A DNA stretch of 64,000 nt from contig NC_068564.1 in the NCBI RefSeq assembly GCF_022201045.2, positions 33,819,001-33,883,000 on the forward strand. Reading direction: 5' to 3'. The position numbers and the translations under genes are program-made. Shown piece after piece: positions 12,330-20,973 of this stretch. The notes beneath the pieces are model-generated. The model made no database searches. It was not told the origin of the DNA and worked only from the letters and a program-made list of their open reading frames with translations. The DNA is from Citrus sinensis (Eukaryota > Streptophyta > Magnoliopsida > Sapindales > Rutaceae). How positions within the stretch are numbered: the first letter of the stretch is position 1; the number at the start of each line of letters is the position of its first letter.

Positions 12330-12330
12330 G
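12267..12330 (+). repeat. CT(24)-TA microsatellite merging into the TATA region
   Basis: Forty-eight bases of perfect CT repeat (12267-12314) run straight into about 15 bases of AT repeat, roughly 115 bases before the ATG of the small gene at 12445. The AT part is the only plausible TATA region, so the pyrimidine repeat abuts the core promoter. Length variation is expected. Confidence 0.85.
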
Positions 12331-12444
12331 GTGCTTCAGAAACCATGCATGCAACTCAGAGCTTACAAGTTACTCTCTTATAGAATTAAACACGGACGAG
12401 CTTATTAGAGAGTTAGAAAGGACAGAGGAAGAGAAAGAGCAGAA

Positions 12445-12720
12445 ATGGCCACGAACAGAGCAGCTGAGATGATGCTCCAATGTGTCTTTAATGGAAACCT
12501 ATCGCTGCATGACATGCATAAGGAGCGAAGGCCTTACCACCGCGACTGCGACTGTGCGTTGCACAAGCTTAAAGGGACTGTTTGCTCCGATGCTTATTGT
12601 TCACAGAAAAGGAATGTGTCATTTCCCAATAACAAGAAGAAGCAGTCGTGGAGTGATTGCTCCTTGTCCATGTCAGCTGTTTCATCAAAATTTTCTTTCT
12701 CAATCCCCTCCTCTTCTTAA
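12445..12720 (+). CDS. Small RRPYHRxCGCALH-family protein, copy E (91 aa)
   Basis: Single exon starting at ATG in a purine-rich leader and ending in TAA. KERRPYHRDCDCALH is at about residues 26-40; note CDC in place of the CGC seen in copies A and F. After it come KLKGTVC, a Lys/Arg-rich SQKRNVSFPNNKKKQSW segment and a Ser-rich tail (SDCSLSMSAVSSKFSFS). The protein is basic, has no signal peptide, and is the most complete relative of the remnant at 5271 (shared KGTV, KR and FP features). Cys residues outside the C-x-C pair are only partly shared. Function unknown; the family label serine-rich protein-like is from memory. The upstream region is duplicated at 10860-11160. Confidence 0.82.
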   Translation: MATNRAAEMMLQCVFNGNLSLHDMHKERRPYHRDCDCALHKLKGTVCSDAYCSQKRNVSFPNNKKKQSWSDCSLSMSAVSSKFSFSIPSSS

Positions 12721-14189
12721 TCACTCGTTGACGAGCAGTAGAGATTTCATTGCGGATAGCTAGCCAGGCCTGGCACACATGCATAGAGATGAGATCATTC
12801 ATGCAGATACATATTAGATCAATGCTAGAATCGGCTGATGATTCAGTATATATTTGTACAGGAAAATTAGAAGGTTAGGAATTTGAGTAGCGATTGTTCT
12901 CTCTCTTTCTCCTTTGAAATTTTCTCCAAGACAAACATTGTCTTGAAGAATAAGTGCTCTTGTGGGGGTACTGCAATTAAGTTCTGTCTTGTTTATACCA
13001 ATTATTTTGGCTTAATTTAGAATAGTACATTATAAACTATATGAAACATATATATGCCATAAAATTTGAGTTCTCAAAGCCTACTTTTCGTGATTAAGAG
13101 CTTTTCATACTCCATTTATTAATCTTAACGATTTTTTTTTTATTATTTGAAGTTAATTAACGTGGAATGATTGACCGGATCGATCATTTTTCTAGCTTGT
13201 GGTAGAAGGGGGCAATAAAAGGCATACTGTGCCGTACGTGTCTATTAAGTTTTGGTGGTTTTAAATTTTGCACGCGAAATGTAAGTTTCATGGTAAAGGA
13301 CAAATATAATTAACGGTCAATAATTTCGAGGAAAATGTGATGTGATTGCAGTGAAAATTAACGATGCCAAATCAAATTAATTATTGACAAAAGCAACGTC
13401 AATTACCACAGTAAACAGCTATCTGTTAAAAAAAAGGCCAAAATCTCGGTTAACTTTGCAAGAGATTCCCTTAACTATGAATTCATTAATTGCATAGAAA
13501 CAGTAGGTCACCCTCTCGATCGGCCGGACGAGACGCCTTACAAAACGTTGAAATTGGCATCCATCCAACGAAGTTCGTTAGAATTAAGGAAATTATTAAT
13601 TCCTCAGGGTAAATGAAACCATGCACAACTCTTCAAATCAATTAATTTTGCAACGAATTCGACAGCCATGCACGCCCCAATTCCCAGTTTCAAGTCTCAA
13701 TTTCTATGTCTCATCACCCTCTTAAAATTTATGATCAATTCCAAATCCTTCATTTATGCTGATTATTTGATCGAGTTCCCTCGATAAACTAAGGATGGTA
13801 TAATACTAATGACAGATACTACTATATTTTATATGTAATTTACGTGGTACCTAGCCAAAGATGTTACATTATAAAGCAAAAATGGTAGTGTAGGTGCAAT
13901 ACTCCTTGAGAGGCACCAAATTATGCCACATGTCCATACAAAAAAGAAAGAAAGAAAGAAGCTACTCTGTAAAAATAAATAAATAAATAAATAATATCTA
14001 ATCTATTTCGGTAGAATAACACTCGAAATAAAATCTCCCAGGAACTTACGAAAATAACTAGAAGTAGAAAACTCATTCTAATTCCGGATTCCGGGGTTTA
14101 AGGGGACCACGCCCAAGATCATAAAAATAAGAAAGTACGTAGGAATAGAATAAATGACGTAGGTACTATATGATCAAATTCACATCCAC
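12721..14189. other. Intergenic, no gene seen
   Basis: The first part is probably the 3' UTR of copy E. The rest is AT-rich spacer with AAAG and AAAT short repeats near 13946-13993. No supportable ORF until the copia fragment. Confidence 0.5.
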
Positions 14190-15100
14190 GTGCGCAACTT
14201 TGCAGACAAGACTTTGAATGTCTTAGAACTCATACATACGAACATATGTGGGCCATTTCATGCAGCTGCTTGGAATGGTCAACAATATTTTATGACGTTC
14301 ATAGATAATTTTTCTAGATATGCCTACGTATATCTCCTCCATGAAAAGTCACTGTCCTTGGATATGTTAAAAAAATTTAAGATTAAAGTTGAGAACAAAC
14401 TTAATAAAAGAATCAAAAGCGTCAGATTTGTTCGTGATAGTGAATATTATGGTAGATATGATGGTTTAGGTGAATAACGTCCATGACTGTTTGCTAAATT
14501 CCTAGAGAAATACGGTATCGTCCCACAATACACTATGCTGAATTCGCCCACTATGAATGGTGCTGCTGAAAGATGAAACATGATGCTTAAGGATATGGTA
14601 AGAAGTATGATTTATCATTTTACCTTATCAGAATCACTATGGGAAAAAGCACTTAAGATTGCAGCATATATCCTTAATAGGATTCCAATTAAAGCGACTA
14701 CTAAAACCCCCTATGAGCATTGAATGGGTAAGAAGCCTAGTTTAAAGCATCTGCATATTTAGGGATGTCCAACTGAGGTAAGACTTTATAGGCCTAATGA
14801 GAAGAAACTGGACTGAAGGACGATGAGTTGCTATTTTATTAGATACTTTGAATGATCCAAAAGTACAAATTTTATGATCACACAACTAAGTCGATTTTCG
14901 AGTCGGGAAATGTCCGGTTCTTTGAGGATTTTGAGTTTGTGGGGGGAGATACAGTTAGGGACTTTGTCTTTCAAGAGAAATATGTTGATATTTCCATAGA
15001 TGTTATTGGCATTGATTATAGTTTGATTCCTGACTTTGTTCAAGACACAACAACTCAAGACAATGTTGGAGAACACCCCATATAAGAAATTATTCCAGAA
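14190..15100 (+). pseudogene. Degenerate Ty1/copia integrase fragment
   Basis: Translation in the plus frame from 14190 gives a copia-type integrase core: LELIHTNICGPF, then FMTFIDNFSRYAYVYLL, then after stops YTMLNSPTMNGAAER, LWEKALKIAAYILNRIP and TKTPYEH. A frameshift near 14850 leads into YKFYDHTTKSIFE and FFEDFEF. I count about six in-frame stops plus that frameshift. Gag, protease, reverse transcriptase, RNase H and LTRs are not visible, so it is an isolated, inactive pol fragment. It lies between small-gene copies E and F. Confidence 0.85.
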
Positions 15101-15677
15101 AAACTAACTTTACCTCCAACACTAATTATGTTCATCATGATGCTAGCTAGAGACACCTTCAATTCAACAAAAGCAATAACGAAACAAATCATTAGTTAAA
15201 AATTCATTCAAACGGGTAATTAAGTAGTCAGAAAAGAATTATATATTCATTCTTTCGGACCAAACCATATATGCTTAACTAAAACATATGGAATAAATTT
15301 TGAAGTCAAGCCGAACCCAACCATAACGAACTAATTAACAAGCCAATCCAAGCTGGTGGATTTTAATTCAATTCTTAGGTAAAATCGCTCTTAACTTCTT
15401 GTGTAACTATTGCTACAAGAATTTCGAGATACAGTTTAACTTTAATGGGCTGCAGTTTTGAGCACTAAGTCAACATTATTCCCCATAAGAAAACAAATAA
15501 GCTTCTCCCTTAAACATCGACACTCTTCTCTATATATACTAAGGCCCTTGTACAAGCAAGCATATGCAAAACATTCAACACATTCACACACGGGTGCGTA
15601 CGAGATTAATTATAAATTAAGATTAAAATTAATAAATAGAAAGGCAGGCCACGAAAGCGCACAGCAACGAATTGAAG
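15101..15677. other. Intergenic; upstream region of small gene F
   Basis: Contains the diverged family block TTCTTGTGTAACTATTGCTACAAGAA at about 15396-15421 and a TATATATAC box at about 15531-15539, both correctly placed for the gene at 15678. Nothing else is seen. Confidence 0.5.
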
Positions 15678-15926
15678 ATGATGCTGCGCATGCGGTGTGT
15701 ACATGTGTTTGCGGGAAGCATATCATCGTGGGAAAGTGAGGTGCAGCGGAGGCCATACCATCGCAACTGTGGCTGTGCGCTGCACAACTTGAAAGATGTT
15801 TGCTCTATTACTTATTTTTCTCACGATTGTCATGATCAAACAAATATTTCTTTTCCCAAAAAACAATCATGGAACCACTGTTCCATTTCATTAGTTGATT
15901 CCACCTCCAGATGTCAAGAAACTTGA
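15678..15926 (+). CDS. Small RRPYHRxCGCALH-family protein, copy F (82 aa)
   Basis: Single exon. The start is the first in-frame ATG (MMLRMRC), which aligns with the internal MMLQCVF of copy E, so this copy has a shorter N-terminus. VQRRPYHRNCGCALH is at about residues 22-36. Downstream are KDVCSITYF, a Cys/His-containing patch (SHDCHDQ), FPKKQSWNHCS like FPNNKKKQSWSDCS of copy E, and a short tail. No signal peptide or membrane segment is obvious. Function unknown. It is the last member of the array; a second ATG three bases later is equally possible as the start. Confidence 0.8.
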   Translation: MMLRMRCVHVFAGSISSWESEVQRRPYHRNCGCALHNLKDVCSITYFSHDCHDQTNISFPKKQSWNHCSISLVDSTSRCQET

Positions 15927-16603
15927 GGGATGATTTATACTGCCAGGTTAGGAGCTGTGTGTGTGTGTGCGTGTGTTTTTTTTTTCTTATGTTTCCTATT
16001 TTTCAGTAACTCTAAACATTGCGTGTGTTATCATTTGTTGTTATATAGCTACATATGCGTCGAGAGTTCTGTTAATTATTTATTCGTAATCATATCGGTT
16101 GAGTGAGGAAATACAATCTTGATTGTAATACTTGTACGTATTCGCATACATTCCCTTGCGAATATTTTGCATGATCGATATGTAACGAATAGCTAGGTAT
16201 GTACACCAGCATGTGGAATCATAACATATTTACTTAGAATAATATATGTCATGATTTCATTGAATGGTTATATGTATGTACACTTGGTGTAAGAATTATT
16301 TTTTTGGTCATAATTAATTAAATAGATAATTTTAATTGTTGATTGCAAGTTGAATTGAATTAATTGAAGTTTGTTTGTTTCTTTAAAAAAATAGTATATT
16401 ATTTTTAAAATAAGGGAAGGGACTTGGGGAACGAGTACAAGTTATCCAATAGGAATGGGATTAGGGACTTACTCCTTTTGAGGCTGAGGAGGGCCGTTGA
16501 AAAGAAGAGGGCCCTATTACTCGCACTTGCACCTCCTCTCACTCTCAACCCAACCAAAATTAACAAACGCACGCCACCAGATGATCACCAGCCAACACCG
16601 ACC
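15927..16603. other. Intergenic between small gene F and cyclophilin gene
   Basis: The first half is the likely 3' UTR of copy F, with a GT repeat near 15957-15975. The second half is the promoter and leader of the cyclophilin gene. The cyclophilin frame is open back to about 16424 but has no ATG there. Confidence 0.5.
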
Positions 16604-18639
16604 ATGAACCATGTCCTCCAATCCAGTCCAGTGCGGGCTTCGAATTCTTTGATGACGATGATGATGGCGGCCACCCCTTCATCTCCTCCACCGTCTATCA
16701 GTTTCCCCCGCCGCACTTTCCTGTTCTTCTCATCCACCACTAGTACCGCACTGTCCCTTCCATCACCACCAGCGCCAACACCTGACACCACCATCACTGA
16801 CAGCATCTTCATGGACTTTTCCCTCTGCCCCACCTTCTTCCGCCCCGAAGGTACTGACCCCACCCTCTGCTCGTCACCTGTTCCCTTGGGCCGCCTCATC
16901 ATTGGCCTCTACGGCCACCTCGCCCCCATCACCGTCTCCAACTTCAAAGCCATGTGCTCATCTAGATCTCTCTACAGGAACACCCTTGTTCACAAAATAT
17001 TCCCCGGTCAGTTCTTTCTTGCCGGCCGTCAAGGCCTCAGCCGCAGAGACTCTAAACTAGGGGAGCTTCATCCTCCCTTGGACTTCTTGCCCCCTAACAC
17101 TGACACTCTTCGACCCAACGCTTTCTTGTTGAAGCATTCCAGAGGTGGTGTTGTTTCTTTGTGCTTGTCTGAGAATGATGATGACCCCGACGTCAAGCTT
17201 GATCCTCATTACAGGAATGTTGAGTTCTTGATCACAACGGGCCCCGGTCCTTGCCCTCAGTTGGATAACAAAAACATCGTTTTTGGCACTGTTCTTCAAG
17301 GTCAGTATTTTTTTTTTCTTCTTTTCTCTTTTCTGCTTAAATTGTTTTAATTGAATTGATTGAACTTCTTCATTAATTAATTATCCAGATACGTAAATTT
17401 ATTTTTGCATTTTCAATTACTACTAGCATAACTAATTCTATATGTACTTACTTGTATGGTAGCTAGCTAGATTCATAACTCCCTAAACGAAAAAATAATA
17501 ATAAAAAAAAGGAAAATTACCGACCTCCACCCATGTGTTTTATCTTTTTTTTAAATACACAAATATTTTTTTTTCAATTGAGTTAGTAGATTTAACAAAA
17601 TATTAATGAATTGATCTTTTTAACCCTTGAAAGAAATTTACAATTTAACCCAAAATAAATAGAAATTAGAGATAAATTGGCTGGATTTAAGTTTTTTCAA
17701 GCAACAGAATTAAACGCAAAGGTAAATGCTAGAAATTGGAAAAAAAAATAGTTTTTGTTACTCGCTAGATTTAAAAAATTTATATTTATTTTTTTTCTTT
17801 TTCAATTGAATTAAACATCATTTTTCTTTTTTCCTTTTTTAATTTTCAAATCACGTTAAATGACATCATTTTACTTTTTTTTTATAAAAAAATAACATAA
17901 TACAACATAATTTTAGGTATTCAAATGAAATACCAATTTTACTCCTCTAATGTCGGCAATGTTCTAATATCGTTTAGACGGAAATGGACGAGTGCAATAA
18001 AAGACAAACTTCAGGTGGCGCGCTAAAAACGAAAAGGATATTTGTGTATTTAAAAAAAAAAAAACAAGTGGGCGGTAAATAATTTTTTTAAAAAATGATG
18101 CATTAGTTACAATAGGTACATAGCACGCATCTGTATTATACTAGCTAGTTTTCCTTGGAGTTAATAATATATAAACTGGACTTTTCCAAAAATTAGCTGA
18201 GACCTTTAATTTGTCTTTCACTCAGGGAATTGGCAAATACTAATATGTCTGTGAAGTAGCTCAATTCGTGTTGAATGTTTTGCAAAGAACTGAAATCAGC
18301 TGGCATGCATTTGATACACTCTGATTTGATCGAACTTTAGTTTTTATTTTTAACTCACCCAAAACTTGTGGTTAAATAATTACTGAATTCTTAATATGCT
18401 GAAATTTCGTTTCAGGGTTGGATGTGGTGGCTGCCATTGCTTCGATACCAACATACAAGCCATCTGAAAGAATTCAGAAGTACAACGAGCTTGCCGCGTT
18501 TATTGGGGACAAAAGAGCAGACACAGCTCGCGCAATTTGGAATAGGCCTCTTAAAACCGTTTATATCAGCGACTGCGGTGAGCTCAAGCTCAAGCCCAAT
18601 GCCACAACAAAGCCTTCCCTTTCTCCCACTCTCCCTTAA
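16604..18639 (+). CDS. CYP28: CYP28-type chloroplast cyclophilin (306 aa, two exons)
   Basis: Exons 16604-17300 and 18416-18639, joined within a Gly codon (CAAG|GTCAGT donor, TTTCAG acceptor). Residues 1-70 are Ser/Pro/Thr-rich and contain PRRTFLFF followed by a small hydrophobic stretch and Ala-rich region. This looks like a chloroplast transit peptide plus a twin-arginine-type thylakoid lumen signal. The cyclophilin-like domain follows (GRLIIGLYGHLAPITVSNF, then VHKIFPGQFFLAGRQG, then a GPCPQLDNKNIVFGTVLQG segment). Family knowledge: Arabidopsis CYP28 is a predicted lumenal cyclophilin. The catalytic-arginine position (HR in active cyclophilins) appears as HK here, and the usual GGD after the loop is GRQG. 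Prolyl isomerase activity is therefore doubtful, and a scaffold or chaperone role is an inference. The first ATG of the exon is used; ATG at about 16652 is possible. An inverted-repeat element lies in the intron. Confidence 0.85.
17514..18085. mobile_element. Inverted-repeat MITE in the CYP28 intron
   Basis: The left end (17514-17572) carries AAAATTACCGACCTCCACCC and then a T run and AAATACACAAATAT. The right end (18030-18085) is its reverse complement with few differences: ATATTTGTGTATTT, an A run, then AAGTGGGCGGTAAATAATTTT. The terminal inverted repeats span about 55 bases. No transposase is encoded. The internal segment has ACTCCTCTAATGTC, which recurs in the foldback at 59670-60101 as ACTCCTCTAGCGTC, so the two may belong to related families. 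Target duplications are not clear. Confidence 0.7.
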
Positions 18640-20973
18640 TCATTATCAACACGGAACTATTAGTTCTTCAATTCTGTGTTGGATTATTTTAATTGAACTC
18701 CAGCTGCAGGAGGAAAGGAAAAGAGTTTGTTGGTCAATGACAAATTAATCAAAAAGCTTTTAAAAGCTAAAAGGCCTCAAAATGATCTATTGACAATGGA
18801 TTGGAGGCCGTCTAGACCCAAAAACAAACATAGCTGGGCTCGATAGAATAGTAGGACCCCAAAGGCCTCCCACAAGTGACCAGGCCGAATTGGACTGACC
18901 TTGTCAAAGCCTCTGAATTACCTTAATCTTGTTTGTACATTGTCGAATACGTGCAGGACAGTATTTTTCAAATATCTATTTCAAGCACCACTCACTGACC
19001 ATGGCTAATGGCTCTATCTAATCTAAGTTTCAAACTCTAAGCTCTCAAGCAGCCGCAGGATTGCTTTGTGGGGTTGGGTTACTTTGGTTACAGACTCTCT
19101 TACAGTTACAGAAGACAATAGAAAGGGACCACTGTCTTCGAAAACAGATCCCCAAGAAGATTAAAAGGTAAAACAAGGGGCAGCCCAAAGGCAGAGGTGA
19201 AATAAAAATGCAGAAGGTAGGCTGCCAGCTGGTGTTGCTAGTGGGCTATAAATATATCCCCAGTAGCCGAGGGGACCAACCAATACCATATATAGATAAT
19301 CATGCATAGCACGGCCCGTTTTAATTACCCAGAAGCACTCGCCGCCCGTGTTCTAAATACAGTACTTTCTTCAATCAGTAGCTCAGCTGTGCTGACGAAG
19401 ATTTCCTTAGATTTCTCAGTCTTCTTCAACCGCACCTGCACTGCATCATTTATTTATTTACGTATGCTTCATGATGAAATAATCAGATTCAAATCAATGT
19501 TCTCAATTTTCGCATTGTGTTCGTGTAAAAACTTTTACTTAAACCTATTTTTCAATCTTTTTTATCATGCCATTTCATTCATGCTGTGTAAACTATAATA
19601 ACAATAATAATAATCAATAATAATAATACCACCAAACAGGAACTTCCGCTTCCACTGTCCGACTAGATAGATGATCATATTATTTATTATTATTATTCAT
19701 GTTGACAAAACAAACAAACAAACAAACTATTAATTAATACCCCAAAATACTAGTAGTAAAAAATTGGAGAAGAGAAGGGGGGGGGGGGGGACCAACGACC
19801 TAAGGTCAACACGTGTAAGTCCAGATTTGAGGAGGGTAGCTAGCCAATAAAAGAGTGGCTGTGTGGGTCCCCCGAGGATGGGACCACAAACAAGAGCGCG
19901 TGAACTGTGTCAGCCGCCGGCGCCCCTCAGAAAAAGAGAAGACTCCCAATAGACGTGTCAGATTTCCATTGGGCTGGGTGGAGCTCCGGCGCGTGCTCCC
20001 ATAACCATAATTAATGGTCCCCCTACAACTTAACTGGAAGTGGTCCATGAAACCTGGTATCGACACGTATCCGTTGTACGAAATGATCGATCGTCAAGTC
20101 AGCCAAGCTACAGCATCATGTCTGCTGCAGCTGCTCTTTGTGGTGAACTGAACAGCGAACACACAGTGCGGTGGAAGACATGAAAAAAAAACCAAAAAAA
20201 AAGGAAGTCTGTCTGATTCCGGAGTTAGCTTGTTGTTTGGTTTGCTAATCCGATTAGGCAGCTCAGCTACAGCTAATGAGTACGAAATGTTTATTGCCCC
20301 CTTTTTTCACAAGATGAACCAGGAATACAACTACTTCCTAACCCTAGTGCAGTCGTTAATCAAACTCAAGCACTACTTACTTTTCATTGGCTTTTAACTG
20401 CTTTAATCCACTCTTTTATTTCTTAAATGTTATGTTTGCCTTGCAATTAAATCTCATCATTGTCTATTAATAATTTCGTAGTTGAGTTAGTCGACCCATT
20501 TTCCTTAGCCTCTTCTTCATTTAACGCAAGAAATTTATTATTAGAATTTTCAAAAAAACAAACAAAAAAAGATCTTGCTTGCTTGCACCATATATAAGCT
20601 GCTGAACTAACAAAATGACCCCACAGTAATATTTTGTTCATTAAGTGCCCTTTAAAATGAGTAATGCAATCTTGTGATGTTAATAGTTTTGCGTTTGCCA
20701 TGCGTGCGTGCGTGCGTGCCTAGCTAGCCAGCCGTGAATGTCTTTTTTATCTTTACGAGTCGAGTAATTCAATACGTAGTAATACATTCTACCAATGATA
20801 TGACATCTGCCACGTGGCATTCCTCTAACCGTCCGACCAGAGTTATGATAATAAACCCATCTCCTTCTCAACTTTATTTAGTTTGATTTGAAGTGCCTTT
20901 TTTCCCCTTCTTCTTAGCTCTTGGCCTCTTGCATGTGAAGAGCAAAAGCAAAAACGAAAGTAGGTAACAACAA
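18640..20973. other. Intergenic; 3' flank of CYP28 and upstream region of KNOX gene
   Basis: A G14 run is at 19777-19790. GC-richer sequence at 19790-20070 carries an ACACGTGT site. A TGCG/GCGT tetramer repeat is at about 20702-20719, and a GCCACGTGGC palindrome is centred on 20811-20816, about 160 bases before the KNOX ATG. Short ORFs (for example 19302-19598 and 19806-20066) have no recognisable domain. Confidence 0.5.
20811..20816. promoter_or_regulatory. G-box (CACGTG) upstream of KNOX gene
   Basis: The core CACGTG sits within the longer palindrome GCCACGTGGC, about 160 bases upstream of the KNOX start codon. bZIP and bHLH factors bind such sites in plants (family knowledge). Function here is inferred from position only. 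Confidence 0.4.

Noticed and set aside
16424-16603. Upstream extension of the cyclophilin frame
   Set aside because: Open but without ATG; the first ATG at 16604 precedes the transit-peptide-like sequence.
19806-20066. 86-aa minus-strand ORF in GC-richer sequence
   Set aside because: No ATG at its start (GTG), no recognisable domain, and it overlaps promoter-like sequence with G-box sites.
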